Shown: piece after piece, positions 1-13,344 of the stretch
Layout of the letters: each line of letters opens with the position of its first letter
Position numbering within the stretch: position 1 is the stretch's first letter
Assembly (NCBI GenBank): GCA_026874595.1
Contig: CM049311.1
Location: forward strand, 46,627,676 to 46,691,675
Length of the DNA stretch: 64,000 bases
Direction of reading: 5' to 3'
Origin: Sipunculus nudus
Lineage: Eukaryota; Annelida; Sipuncula; Golfingiida; Sipunculidae
Program-made: the position numbers and the translations under genes
Notes under the pieces: model-generated
Told to the model about the DNA's origin: nothing
The model's input: only the letters and a program-made list of their open reading frames with translations
Database searches by the model: none

Positions 1-1553
1 CACTGAAATTTACATCTTATTTAATATCATGAGAGTAAGTTGAAATGCATAAGTTCGAAGATGAACTTTGATCTGAAGTTGTAAAGGTACGCTATATTTG
101 AACAATAATGTATATTGTATTTCCTTGATCAGACACCCAAGCCTTCATTTTTTTCCGACCCTGCTTTGACCGGGCTTCTAAACAAGGCTGACTTCTATTT
201 AAGGTCGACATTTTTTTTAAAATAACATTATCAGGCTCGTCAGACAAAACTAAAATAAAAGAACACGTCGATACAATAAACCCGCTGGTCACTACTTAAA
301 GGGACACAATTGTAAACCTTATGGGTACATGGATTGTGTTTACGAAATTTCCTTAGATGCCATAGGGATATGGGACACGCAATTTCCACAATCAAGCACT
401 AAAAGAAGAAATACACCTGGTAATATTGGTTCCATGGAAATATGGGGGCTTGGTATTTATAACAGCACAGGTTATTCATTTTCATGACACTTTCCTTCAC
501 TCTTTTAACTGATTCAGCTTGACAAAGCATATTCAAGCTATTCAGACACAGGTGGCTCTTCCAGTAACTGTGAATTGTGTACAACTGGTAATATTGGGGG
601 GGGGGGGGGGTACTTATATTACCATACAGCATAATTCATTTTCATGACACCTTCTTTCCAACTTGACTGATTCAGCTTGACACAGTGCATTCAAGGGTTT
701 CCAACCTGGTATATACTGGTAAATGACATTTACTGCCTGGAATATTCCACTGAATGTAAAGTTGTTGACAAGAATAAATATTATTTTTAACTTTTACAAT
801 TATTTTAGCAGCACTAATTTGGTAACACTAGGGATGCACTTAAAAGTACTGAAGAAATGAAAGCAAGGAGTGTAATGTGGCTTGACAGTGCCCACAATTT
901 TACTGCTTGACACGAGCATTTGGTGTCTTCATACCACATAAAAAATCTGCCAGGTAGACTGTGATAGTGTTAGCCTTCTCACTGCTGACATACTTGTGTA
1001 GTGTTTTTCAGGATTGGTGATTGGCTTTAATCATAATGGATGAATCCGGAATATTTGGTGTCCCTTATAGAAACAGGCATGCATGTAAGAAAAAAGAAAG
1101 ATTCATAGATGAATAAAACATATTTTCAACACAAACACAAACTCTAGTCAATTTGAACAGTAAATGCACCAATAATAGTGATGGCAAAACACATCTGGCG
1201 GGAAACATGGAAACTACTCTACACCAGGCCTCTGAACAAGACTGGTGTTTATTCAAGGTCCACCTATATTTTTTAACGACTATATAAGGCCTGGCATCTG
1301 ATCAAGGAAATATGGTACCTTAACTTGTAAGCATCTGGAAACTTACTTCATGAACAACTACTATAATGTGTTCTGTTATTAATGAGTCAGAATCACTGTA
1401 TCCTATGTACAACAGATATGATTAATAAAGATGTTAAAAACACTGTCCAGTAAATCTGGTGTTAGCTTATTCCTCAAGTCAAACTTCAATAATTACAGAA
1501 CACCATTTTGAAAGAACAACGCCTTCAATCCTTGCAGAAGCTATTGTTCAATG
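1..1553. other. Unassigned sequence with a G15 run and a diverged direct duplication
   Basis: No coding exon is supported here. A run of 15 G lies at 596-610. Two diverged direct copies of a segment containing CTGATTCAGCTTGACA start near 475 and 632, about 157 bp apart, so this is an old tandem duplication. The open frames present are short, lack recognisable motifs and are typical of AT-rich non-coding DNA. Confidence 0.5.
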
Positions 1554-3944
1554 AACAAGTTACCCATGGGTCATGACGCTCAGCTGACTGGGAAGAGATT
1601 CGCAAAAGGAAATTTTATCATCTGAATGGTAGTATATACCCATTCAAATGAAGCATCAAACAGATTAACCAACAGGCCAAGATTGTGTCTGTATTTATAC
1701 ATACCAAAAATAGAGAAAAAATGCGTAAAAAATACAGGTGGCTCCACCAGTCTGCAGAAACAAATAAAAAGACTTGATGGTCAATATGCATGCAAAGAAT
1801 CATGGTGATCTCTGCATTAGTTGTACAGATACTTCAGCTTTTGTATCAAATTTTCCATTATTCTGAGGGATACTTCGGAGTCCTATAGCTTGAAGGATAC
1901 GGGTAACAGAGACCTATTTTCAGGTTTCCACGCACACTTTTCATGGGCCTCCTTGCATGACAAGAATGAAGATTCTAGGTCCAGTTGTTACAATTTGTGC
2001 CATGTTAACAGATGGCAGCATCCTTTAAGGTCTCAAAAATAGAGGAAAAAATTCCAATAATTGAATAAAATATAGTTGGCACATCCAGTCTCCAGAAACT
2101 TATGAAACACTCCATAATAAATATCCATGCAAAGAATCATGGTGATCTCTGCATTAGTTGTTTAGATACTTCAGCTTTTGTATCAAAATGTTCATTATTC
2201 TGAAGGATACTTCAGAATCCTATAGCTTGAAGGATAAGGGAAACAGAGACCTAATTTCAGGTTTCCACAGACACAAAAATGTCTAAAAAAATATGTAAAA
2301 AATCGAAAAAAATGAGGAGGTGCACCCAGTCTCCAGAAACTTATGAAACACTCCATAATCAATATCCATGCAAAGAATCATGGTGACCTCTGCATTAGTT
2401 GTTTAGATACTTCAGCTTTTGTATCACATTGTCCATTATTCTGAAGGATACTTCGGAGTCCTATAGCTTGAAGGATATGGGAAACAGAGACCTAATTTCA
2501 AGTTTCCACAGACACAAAAATGTCAAAAAAAATATGTAAAAAATCGAAAAAAAATTAGGTGGTGCACCCAGGCTGCAGAAACTGATAAAACACTCCATGA
2601 TCAATATCCATTTAATGGATACAATTATGGTGATCTCTGCATTAGTTGTTCAGATACTTCAGCTTTTGTATCAAATTTTCCATTATTCTGAGCTGTACTT
2701 TGGAGTGCCATTGCTCAAAGGATATGGGTAGTAGAGACCTAATTCCAGGTTTCCATGGAGTCTTTTTCATGGGTCTCCCTGTGTGTCAAGCATGAAGATT
2801 CTAGGTCCAGTTGTTTCAATTTGAACCCTGTTGACAGATAACAACATCCTTAAAGGTCTCAAAAATAGAGAAAAAAAATTGTAAAAAATTGAAAAATACA
2901 GGTGGCGCCACTAGTCTGCAGAAACTGATAAAAGATCTCATGATCAATATGTATGCCAAAAATCATGACCATCAGTGTTGTAGTTAATCAGATATTGAAG
3001 TTTCTTATGAAATTTTTGACTATTCTGGGGGGTACTTTGGGGCCCCATAGCTCAAAGGATATGGGTAACAGAGACCTAATTTCTGGTTTCCATGGAGACT
3101 TTTCATAGGTCTCTCAGAATGTCAAAAATGAAGATTCTAGGTCCAGTCTTTACGATTTGTGCCCTGTTAACAGATGTTCATATTTTTTAAAGTCTCAAAA
3201 ATAGAGAAAACAGTTTGTAAAAAATAAAAAAATAAAGGTGGCGCCACCAGTCTGCAGAAACTGATGAAACATCTCATGATCAATATGTATGCCAAAAATC
3301 ATGACCATCAGTGATGTAGTTAATGAGATATTGAAGTTTTTGTATGAAATTTATCACTATTCTGGGGGGTATTTGGGGCCCCATAGCTCAAAGGATATGG
3401 GTAACAGAGACCTCATTTCTGGTTTTCATGGAGTCTTTTTCATGGGTCTCTCAGAATGTCAAGAATGAAGATTCTAGGTCCAGTCTTTACGATTTGTGCC
3501 CTGTTAACAGATGTTCACATTTTTAAGTCTCAAAAATAGAGAAAAAAATCGTAAAAATTCGAAAAATACAGATGGCGCCACCAATCTGCAGGAACTGATG
3601 GAACATCTCATGATCAATATGTATGCCAAAAATCATAACCATCAGTGATGCAGTTAATGAGATATTGAAGTTTTTGTATGAAATTTTTCACTATTCTGGG
3701 AGGTACTTTGGGGCCCCATAGCTCAAAGGATATGGGTAACAGAGACCTAATTTCTGGTTCAAGGAGATTTTTCATGGACCTCTCAGAATGTCAAGTTACA
3801 AGATTCTAGGCCCAGCGTTTACGATTTGTGTATGGTTAACGGACAGACAGACAGACGGAGAGACGGACAGCTAGACAGACGGACAACAGACAAAGAGTGA
3901 TCGATATATAGCTCAGCATGACTGAAAGTCAGCTGAGTTAAAAA
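1554..3944 (+). mobile_element. HL-A element, complete copy (Helentron/HINE-like, non-autonomous)
   Basis: The 5' end reads AACAAGTTACCCATGGGTCA followed by GACGCTCAGCTGACTG. The body holds about six diverged tandem units of roughly 330-350 bp, each with a GGTGGCGCCACC-like palindrome followed by AGTCTGCAG and a GGGGCCCCATAGCTCAAAGG block. The 3' end has a GACAGACGGAC-type microsatellite (about 3838-3890) and a hairpin ending in CAGTCAGCTGAG, whose arm repeats the 5' motif. No protein is encoded. This architecture matches published HINE/'pearl'-type elements mobilised by Helentrons, but the assignment is by structure only. Unlike the copies at 20088 and 31349, this one carries no HL-B insertion near its 5' end and so serves as the empty-site reference. 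Confidence 0.7.
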
Positions 3945-4363
3945 TGCTAAGACAACACAACTATTTGACTTTATTTTAGCTCCATACCTATATTTGATAC
4001 TTACCACCCATGTTTAGGTAACTAAAGGGCCAATACCAATGCTCATATATGTGGTTGCCTTTTTGTTCCTGAGGGTTTCAATTTCGCCAGAGGGGAATTA
4101 TCGTGAAAATGAAACCTCAATGAATAAGAGGTCCCATGTGCAAGGCAAAAGGAACAGATCAAGATTGATATTTTTAATAATAATAGATTTTATTTGTTCA
4201 AAGATGGCTATACTATGAATGAAATCAGATCTTTCAAATGATATCTGCCATTAATAAACAATATTTTCAGCATTTGGAAAATGTGTATATTAAAAGAGGA
4301 CAACAAAATTCAACAAAATGCCAATATTTTTGGTTTAAAAAAGATAGATTTCAGAAATGACAT
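3945..4363. other. Unassigned AT-rich spacer
   Basis: Nothing recognisable lies between the 3' hairpin of the HL-A copy and the TTA target site of the Harbinger-like element. Confidence 0.4.
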
Positions 4364-4366
4364 TTA

Positions 4367-5867
4367 AGGCGGTTTCACACCGGATGCGTCCGAACGAATA
4401 TGACACAAACGAATATTTCTGTCTTTCCGACTTAAATCCTGTTGCATCCGAAATTTCATTCACACCAAATCCGAACGACATTTTTGGTTTCCGACCGAGG
4501 AATTTTCGTCTCCGAAATTCGTATTGGACAGCTATATGAGAAATATATCGGATGCACTACAATATTGGCTTTATTGTCATATATATACATATATATGTGT
4601 GTGTGTGTGTGTGACCTATACAGAAAAATGTCTAATATTTTTGAACTTGTAAATTGATTTTTCTCATTAATTTTGTGATTAATAATAATTGATAATAAAG
4701 TTTATCTCTGAGTGTATTGACTGTATAATTGAAAATTATTGGGCCTTGCTAGGTACCAGCTATAGTCATGAGTTCCCAGGTGACATAAATTTATACCACT
4801 CACTGGACCAAGATTCTCCTTTCAAAATGCCTTTAAAATAATTGTGCAACCTGTTGTTTCAACAGAACAGATTCCATTGCAACTCCTGCATTTCAAGTTT
4901 AGTTAAAGTTTGAATCATTAGTTTAGTTTGATTTATATTTGATTTCAAATCTGCCAATATGATTTAGAACAGTCTGCCCAAAGCTTTAAAACTTCTGTTT
5001 ATATGCAAAACTTTTAACTATAAACAATACTTTGTAATAATAAAAATGACACATGAATCATGATTTTTTTTCCTAAATTTATCGCGGAAGATTTTATTTT
5101 AGGGGAGGGGTTGGGCAATGAACACCAAGTCCTGAATAATGTTGCTTATTTGTGTACATATAGCTTATACAGCTGACATATTCAAGGGCGTCAATATAGG
5201 GGGGGGGGGGGTAGGGGGAATGATTAATGTAATCACCCCTCTTTCAGAGAATAACTGTAATATATTGCAAATAATATATTTAAATTAGAATTTACCATGT
5301 AATGTTATATCTTACCTGGTTTACAAATCTAAATGTTTTGTCCTCGATTGTAAATTTAAATTAGTGGCCAAGCGTCGAGTGAAATCCTCTTTGATTAAAA
5401 TAACCCCCCCCCCCCTCCCCCAGGAAATATACATATTATTTAAAAAGAAGTCTGATTTTAATGGATAAATAACAGTTACAAATATCTGTCTAAATCAAAT
5501 TTATTTGATTGAAAAAAAAATAGTCCCTCTTTTTATATTTTTCTTTTATCACATAATTAAAGAAAAGTGGACAAGGAAACAACGTTTCATTGTTGTACAA
5601 TATTATATATCAAATAGGTAATGTACAAATGAACCAGGCTTGTTATAAATGTTCCAGCTCTTTTGTGTTGAAGGTGAAAAGAAGCCATTCTTGTCCGATG
5701 CGAACGACAAAAAATAGAACATGTTCTATTTTTTTCGTTTGGATAGCATCGTTCGGAGTAGGTGTGTATGCACCAACATAAAATAAAGGATTTTATTTTT
5801 TCGTTCGTACAGCAAATTTTCGTTCGGATGTAAAATTCGTTCGGACGCATCCGGTGTGAAACCGCCT
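4367..5867. mobile_element. PIF/Harbinger-like non-autonomous DNA transposon (1,501 bp)
   Basis: The ends are perfect inverted repeats of 33 bp starting AGGCGGTTTCACACCGG and continuing GATGCGTCCGAACGAAT. They are flanked by TTA at 4364-4366 and TTA at 5868-5870. A 3-bp TTA/TAA duplication with G-rich inverted ends is the hallmark of PIF/Harbinger. CCGAACGA-type motifs recur just inside both ends. The interior has no transposase frame but carries a GT microsatellite near 4595, G13 at 5199-5211 and C12 at 5404-5415. The long open frames at each end are the inverted repeats being read through, not genes. Confidence 0.8.
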
Positions 5868-5870
5868 TTA

Positions 5871-6129
5871 TACCAGTGGAAATAGAGATTATTCTTACAG
5901 CACAGCCTGAATGAGAAAACTCTATGTTAAACCCAAAATTGACAAGGAGATTGGTATGCGTAGTGCACAAAAATCACTCCCTACAGTGTGCAGATACGGA
6001 CTACCCATACCGACTATGTATGTGGATGAATTAAATGGAAACTGCCCAGTTAAAGAGTCTACAAACCGATTTTTGTGGACAACGCATGTGGACTACAGAT
6101 ACGGATTACGCACTTATGGAAAAGCACCC
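5871..6129. other. Unassigned spacer
   Basis: Short stretch between the Harbinger-like element and an HL-A 3' remnant. It contains related short repeats GCAGATACGGACTACCC and ACTACAGATACGGATTACG about 100 bp apart; no gene is visible. Confidence 0.35.
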
Positions 6130-6797
6130 TAAAGCTACTACTTTTGACCAATTCCTTTCAAATTTCAGATTATATTAGCCAAAAACCTATCTATCCACCA
6201 TGTGAAATTAAAACTGAATGTATGTACAGGACAAAATGTGCAATATTCAAAGTTACATTAATGCTAAAAACTTTAAAAAATGACAAAATTTTTACTTGAT
6301 TTCTGGTATACACTTAAAACTAAGTTAATTATAGTTATATGCTTGAAATAAGCTCTCTTGCTTGAAAATTGTCATGTTTAGTGAGTAAATATATTTTCTG
6401 ATTTTTTACTTAGTGCATTAAGTTTGGGCCCATAACTTCACAGATTTATGCAATACTTACCTAATTTTTGGTTTGTTTACAGGTAATATACACAGATATG
6501 GTTGTATCAAATACGAAGAGATTTACACCAGTGGTTTTCATAGTAGACAGTTTTGAAGTGTAACAATAAGTTTTTGCTGGAAAATGAAGGTTCTTCCCTA
6601 ATTTCTCAAAGGAATGAACTCTCAGTGACCCAGTTTTAGGTTTGGTAGGAGAACTTAGAGACATCTAACACTATGTTGAATCTTGCATTTGTAGGTCTAA
6701 TGATTTCAAAATGTGCCTTGTTAACAGACGTCTGGCTGAAGGGCCCGACAAAGGACCATGACTATAGCTCAGATGACTTATAGTCAGCTGAGCTAAA
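6130..6797 (+). mobile_element. HL-A 3' remnant (alternative repeat type)
   Basis: The segment ends with ATAGCTCAGATGACTTATAG then TCAGCTGAGCTAAAA, the HL-A 3' hairpin. Upstream of it lies a diverged copy of the approximately 680-bp unit that is repeated at 23365-24780 (CCAATTCCTTTCAAATTTC, TGGGCCCATAACTT, GGTTTGGTAGGAGAACTT). No HL-A 5' end is nearby, so the copy is 5'-truncated. Confidence 0.55.
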
Positions 6798-7882
6798 ATT
6801 CAATGGGCATGCCTTGGAAAAAAATTACTATCTGGCAGTATAAAAATTCTAGTCTCATTGCTGAATAAAATGTTTGTGGCCTTAAAAGTTGTAAATATAT
6901 AATTTACTGTGGGTTATTGTCCATATTTAAAGATGCTTGATGACCAAGTATGAGGTCAGAGTGACCAAGCTACTCCTATGACAGAAGATCTCACAAAAAG
7001 TTACATATGTGTGAAAAATACAGCAACACAAATGAGTAAAATGCCTGACATATATTTCAAGAATTCCAAGGCTGAAAATCAACTTCATCCTAGCAGTCCC
7101 TCAAACACACCACTGCCCAGTCTGTGAATGCTTTGGACATTGCTCTTGGGCAACTAGCTGTCAATTTTAAGATAAATTAAAATAACACCAAGAATACTGA
7201 GACACAGGATACTGAACACAGTTCCACACTGTATTTTATAAGTTAAATTCCATGTAAAATCTGCATGGTTCACATAGTAAAACTGTTTTAGGGATGATGT
7301 CTGAACAGATCTCTGCGAGCACAGTCCCAGGCAGTAAATTTATATATAGCAGAGCTGGATCAGGATTACCTGAAACATATAAAATATTGCCACTACCAAA
7401 TTATGGGACCTGAGGACAGCTCAGGGGAGCTATATATAGCAGATGCAAAGAGGATTTGGAAAATGTAACTGACCAACAGGCCATTCCAAGACGGTGAACC
7501 ATGACAATATATACAATGAGGCTGCTGAACAATCAGTTGCCTTGGAAATTAAGTTTAGCCTGTGTTGTCACTGTGAAGTTGAGTCAACTGTGCAGCAACT
7601 ATGCATGACAATTATTAGTTTAAGTTGGGGAAATTTCATTTATCTTTTGCTAGTTAAGTGATATTATCTCCTAATTCATCTGTACAACCAGATACCACAC
7701 ACAGCAAACATGATAAATAATGTATAAAGTATTTCCTGGATATATATATTTGTATATTTCCCTGTGATTCCTGCTCTAAACACATCAGCTGATGCGGATG
7801 ACAAGGTACTACATTCTACCACAAGTATCTGATAACTCCCTCATGTGAGCTAATTTTGTTTAGTCACTATCTGATAAAATAG
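6798..7882. other. Unassigned sequence
   Basis: About 1.1 kb without a supported exon, RNA gene or recognisable repeat. Confidence 0.4.
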
Positions 7883-9182
7883 ATCATGTGGGTTATTCTC
7901 TCTTGGAATCATGTGGACCTTGACTTACTTGGTCAAATAAAGGGATGCATCCTGAATTCATGTGGGGTATGTCCTGGGATCATGTGGGGTTGTCCTGGAA
8001 CCATGTGGGGTATAATTCGGACCATGTGGGGTATGATCTGGAATCATGTGGAGTTTGGTCAGGAATCTTATGGGGTTTGGTCAGGAATCAAGTCGGGTTT
8101 GTTTTGGAATCATGTGGGCTCTTGTTTTGGAGCAATGCGGGGTATGTCATCGAATCAAGAGGGGTTTGGTCAGGAATCATGTGGTGTTTGATCTGGAATC
8201 ATGTGGGGTTTGTCCTTAAATCAAGTGTGGTATGTCATGAATTCATGTGGGATTTAAATTTGTCCTTGAACCATATGGGGTATATATGATGGAATCATGT
8301 GGGGTTTTTCTTGGAACAATGTGGGTTTTGTCATGGAATCAAGTGTGGTATGCCATGGATTCATGTTGGGTTTAAATTTTTCTTTTAACCATATGCGGTT
8401 TATTATGGAGTCATGTTGGTTTTTCTTGGAACAATGTGGGGTATGTCCTGGAATCAAGTGAGGTTTGATTAGGAATCATGTGGGAATTGATCTGGAATCA
8501 TATTGGTTTGTCCTGGAACCATGTGGGGTATGTCCTGGAATCAAGTGGGGTATGTTCTTGAATCATGTGCTGCTTTGTCCTGGAGTCATGCTAGGTTTGT
8601 CCTAAAATCATGTGGGGTTTTGTTGAGAAATCATGTGTGGTTTATCCTGTAACCATGTGGGGTTCATCCTGGAATCATGTGGAGTATAACCTGAAACCAT
8701 ATGGGGTTTGATCTGGAATCATTTTTGGTATGCAATGCAATGTGGGGTTTGTACTTAAGCTATGTGGGCCATGTCATAGAAAGATTTGGGGTCTAAAATG
8801 GAATCATATGGGTTTTCGAATCATGAGGGGTATATCCTGGAATCATGTAGGGCTTTGATCTAGAATCATGTAGGTTTTGTTCCGAAACCATGAGGGGTTT
8901 GTCCTTGAATCATGTTGGGTTTGTTCTGGAGTCATGTGCAGTCAATCTTGGAATCATGTGGGGTTTTGTTGTGGAATCATGTGGGGTATATCCTGGAAAC
9001 ATTTGGGGTTTGTCCTGGAACCATGTGGGGTTTGATCTGGAATCATGTGTGGTTTGTCCTGGAACCATGTGGGGTTTGATCTGGAATCATGTGTGGTTTG
9101 TCTTGGAATCATGTGGGCTTTTGTCCCCAACTCTTGGAATAATGTGAGGTTTGTCCTGGAATCATGTGGGTTATGATTGTGG
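7883..9182 (+). repeat. 22-bp minisatellite array, about 55-60 units
   Basis: The basic unit is close to CTGGAATCATGTGGGGTTTGTC (22 bases, given as CTGGAATCATGTGG plus GGTTTGTC), with point changes and occasional indels. Near 9010-9110 two adjacent 44-bp dimers are almost identical, showing local recent duplication. Because 22 is not a multiple of 3 the repeat reads through successive frames, which explains the open frames with WNHVG/ESCGV-like repeats; these are not genes. Confidence 0.85.
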
Positions 9183-10479
9183 AGGACAGCTGCTTGTCAA
9201 CACACCTGAATGAAGTGCAGAAGATTGTGGACTGCCACCAAAAGCCATCAAATTTAAAAGCAGAGTGAACTTTCACCAGTGGTTTAGAGGTTTTATAACT
9301 ATACAGATCATGATTAAATTTAAGAAAAATATTAAAATACAAATTTGTGGAATTCAAGACCCCTGCTTATGCCTCTAGTTGTCTTTCATGCTTACCTGAT
9401 CAAAATGTTTCAGTTTTTATGTTTGCCTGAACTTCCTGAAGATGTCTCCACATGTCACAGTGGCTGTTAATTTTTCATGGTGCCCTAAAGGTATCTCCAC
9501 GTCATAATTTTGGTTGTGAAATAGGAAAAAAAATTAATTTTTTTGTTTTGGAGCTGCAGAGAATAAATTTTCAGATAGACACTTGAAATTCAATCCGAAC
9601 CAAGGTATGCATGAGAGCAAATCAACCCAAATTTGAATGAAATTGGATTATATTTAGGAAAGTTATCCCCTGGAAACAAAAACCTGACAGACGGACAGAA
9701 AGACAAACCCAAATCAATGTCCAAGGAAGCGGGGGACAATAAATGACCCAAAAGTCATGACGCTAAGTCAAACTCAGACACTGAAAATTTCTATCAACTT
9801 AGATTACTGTCATTTAAGTACTTTTGCAGTTGTGTCTGTGGCAGCTGAAAAGAATTGTCAAGAGTTATCTTCAAATTTTCATGGTGACAGATATATATAA
9901 AGTCAGTTCTCATTATAATGAACATGCACTTTTGTCCCATGGAAATTAGTTCATTGTATTGAATTCCATTGTAATGAATAGGTGGATGTACAGGTTGTCT
10001 TTTGCATAAGAAGTATATCGGCACTCTACATGTATCGAATTTAATTGACATTGCCCTTGTGAATATGCTCTCATTATTTACCGCTGTTGTAAAAAAAATA
10101 ATCCCCAAAAATGAATGATCACCATATGTTGCCGCCAAATTTGCATTAAACCTGTTCTTAAATGACTGTCAAACATTCATTAAATATTTTCTTTTCACTC
10201 CTGGCTGGTTCATATGACAGTACAAACAAGCCAAAGGATTACAGTGACGATATTTACGTCATGTCATTGGTTCATTTCAACTCATTTGCATAGCCCAAGA
10301 CAACACTTTACCGAATATTGGGGACCAGCTCCCGGCATACAAATGGGCTATAACTGAGGCCTTAGAGAAAATGCAAATTTCGGGATATAATGCTATTTTG
10401 AACGAACTCAAATCAGTTCTCAGAAGGGTCAGCCATTTGCAATAGAGGCCACATTCATAGCCAAGAAGTAGCTGCTTAT
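9183..10479. other. Unassigned sequence with a possible HL-type 3' end
   Basis: No gene seen. At 9688-9760 a CAGACGGACAGAAAGAC tract is followed by TGTCC...GGACA arms, then by AAGTCATGACGCTAAGTCA, which resembles a degenerate HL-A 5' end. This suggests two old HL-type termini back to back. Confidence 0.35.
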
Positions 10480-10740
10480 TCCTCTAGTGGAACTTTGCAG
10501 CCCTGAACACTAACACAAGTCTGATTTTCTCACACATAAATGCAAGCATTCTTCAGAATATGTCTCAGTGACCTAATTTTTTTGTTATAATGCAAGGAGA
10601 CAAACCAAGGAACTGCCTAAATTTTAAATTTCGGGGGTCACACAGTTTTGATTTGTGCCCTGTTGACAGACGTTTGACCGGTTGGATAGACAATTGTTGT
10701 TGCTATAGCTCAGATGAATTATAGTCAACTGAGCCAAAAA
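10480..10740 (+). mobile_element. Degenerate HL-A 3' end
   Basis: It ends in TATAGCTCAGATGAATTATA then GTCAACTGAGCCAAAAA, a diverged form of the HL-A hairpin, preceded by GATTTGTGCCCTGTTGACAG as in HL-A repeat units. The GCAGCCCTGAACACTAACAC block recurs in the HL-A remnant near 44670. The 5' part is missing or too diverged to see. Confidence 0.45.
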
Positions 10741-13340
10741 TCATTGCAAGGGGTAAAATATATATAGAGCTTGTGACATTCAGAGGATGAATAGTCATTC
10801 TACATTAAAATAATGATTTAACTATCAATTTTTCATTAAATTAGCTCTAGGCCAAGTGATAAGGTGTAAACAGCTGTCAAATCAGAAACTATTAATGGTA
10901 CCATAGTTCAGATAATTTAGCTAACTGTATGTTTAAAACTGGTGTAATAATATGCATTGGATTTAAAAAAGTAGTAATTGCAGTTTAAGTACATGCAGGC
11001 AGAATTCAGAAGACCTCTCTCTCTCTCAATCTAAGAAGCGATGCCAATATACCCATTAAATGTATGTACAAGTGATCCGTTTGTTGGTGATAAAACAGAT
11101 AACCATACAGCTTATATATATTATATATATGTACTGTGATCACTCTTAGCCACTGGTAGCCCCTACAAATTGAGGCCCCTGTGACAAATCTCAGGTCAAT
11201 GAGAACTTGTTTGATTTATCAGTGGATCTTGTACTGGTATCAGTATGACGTGAGTTAACAGGGAGCCAAACAGGAAGTTAAGTGTCGAACAGGATTCACA
11301 AGGAAAGGTCTGCTTTCATCTAGCGTGCCACAGTGAGACCAGGCTGTGTGTAGTACAGGCTATAGAGAAGCATTATCAGGCTAACTCAAACTAAAATGCT
11401 CCCCCGTGGACATGGCATGCACTGACCAAATATCAGAGACTGTCACACAGGATAACACTCAACTATGTGGCCTCACTAAGTTGTAACTGGAACTGTCAAT
11501 ACATGCTACAGGTTGGCCTAACTATACAACACAGGGAATTATTCACCCAGGCAGAACCAAACCAACATAGGTACCAGGTAAATGGTTCATATTATATATT
11601 ATTTAGTAGACAGTTAATTCTTACCATACTCATATTATATTCCCTCGCTCTATGAATCACTGTGTGACACTGCAACTACAGTCTTGTGTCAGGCTTTCAA
11701 TTTTTACAATTAAAATTTTATCATCTGCCTTGAGTTTCTAAACAATAAAGAATATCAACATCAAAACTCAAAGGAAAATTTATATGGAAACATTTATGTA
11801 ACTGTGAGTTGTCATCATTTGGTGGGGACACAGAAATAACTGATCAATCTGTGATATTATTCATGGATTTCTCCAGTTCTATGACATGCAATAATTTTAC
11901 CTTAATACCCCTTAATTAGCATGACCTCCTTAAGCCTGAACCTAATTCACACCACTTCACATGATGAACCCACTGCTCTACACAATATACTCAAACATGC
12001 AATCTAGAGATACACTGGAGGTTTAATCTTTGTTTCTTTAGTGGTTTGTCTGTTGTGTCAAGGTTCGTAACTTCCGTTCCTGTATACATGTGGATAATAC
12101 CATCACATGCCTCCGACACCATAGGTCAACAGACTTCTTCACATTCCAATGATTAAGTATCCTCATGCTACATTTCTACTAACAGTCTTCACATGACTTA
12201 ATGAATATTACTGTTATGTATTCTACTGACAACTAAGTCGAAATCATTAACAAAATATTTTCTTTAAAGGGGGATATTCTGATACCTGATGTCTGTTTAC
12301 TAAAAATAATCCCCTGAACCTTTTTTTTTAAAATAAGTCAGAAAATGCTGATCCAACACACACAGGCTGTTTGTATTGTTTGTAATTATGTGTTTATAAC
12401 AAGTAGAATACCTGCTAAAATAATCCAAACATATTCAACATGCACATCTGGGGTCAGACTAACCATAGTTTTGCAAATGCTGTTTTAAAACTAATATTTC
12501 TCAACTTTCCCATTTACGTAAACAATAACCTTCAGTTACATGTTTTTATTTCTATTTGTCAACATGGGCATATGTGCTGTGTTAAATTTAAAAATTTGTT
12601 GATAAGCAAGGTTATACATCTATCACAAAGGGATTACAAGGGCCATGAGGAACAAATTATAGTCCCCTATCATGTGTTTTACTATAGGAAAGTGTGACAT
12701 CAGTGAAATATCCTGAAACACTGGCAGTTCCCCTTTTAATTCAAAATTCTTGCAAAATACAAATTTGATTTATAAAAAGAAAATGCATGATTAGCTATTT
12801 AGTTATCCTGATGACCCTGTTTTAACTGGGAGCAATGGGGATGTAATTTTCAAACTAGACAGATTTGAAAGAGATACCGAGGGAGAGGTTATCAAAAATA
12901 GATGGCTGTCATGGCTGTGACCTTGAAATATGCCTGCAACATTTTAATCTAGTAGCTGCTGCTGATATGTGGTACTCGATTAAACCTCATGTATGCGGGA
13001 TACACCTGGAATCATAAAATTCTGTGTTGGATATACATGAAGAAGTCATTTTGAAAATAAATCTTACAATTCACATTTGATTTCCCTTGGTCAAAAATTC
13101 GACAGAATATGACAGGAAAGTTAAAATATAAACATTTTATGATTGGTTGAGGATTAAGCAAAAATTACCATTTCATCTCACAAAGACTAAGCTACCAGAG
13201 TTAATGCCATTTTCAGGCAAAATTAACATTGCAGTGAAATGATTAGACATGTCTAAAAATTTGGTAATTTATCGTCCATGAAACAGAAAGGTAAAAGATT
13301 TTGCCCCATATATGGAAACAAGTGAAATATGAAAAATTTG
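10741..13340. other. Unassigned sequence
   Basis: About 2.6 kb with no supported exon. A short AT tract lies near 11110. The open frames have no recognisable domain, signal peptide or membrane pattern supported by splice sites. Confidence 0.4.
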
Positions 13341-13344
13341 TGAC

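Noticed and set aside
1554-3944. Direct repeats suggesting a CRISPR array
   Set aside because: Units are about 340 bp, diverged and eukaryotic in context; no spacer structure. The same holds for the 22-bp and 65-bp arrays.
5587-5970. 127-codon minus-strand frame
   Set aside because: It runs through the inverted repeat and subterminal motifs of the Harbinger-like element; no domain or transposase motif.
7886-9147. Open frames with repeated ESCGV/WNHVG motifs suggesting a repeat protein
   Set aside because: The 22-bp minisatellite read through rotating frames; no splice sites, start context or domain.
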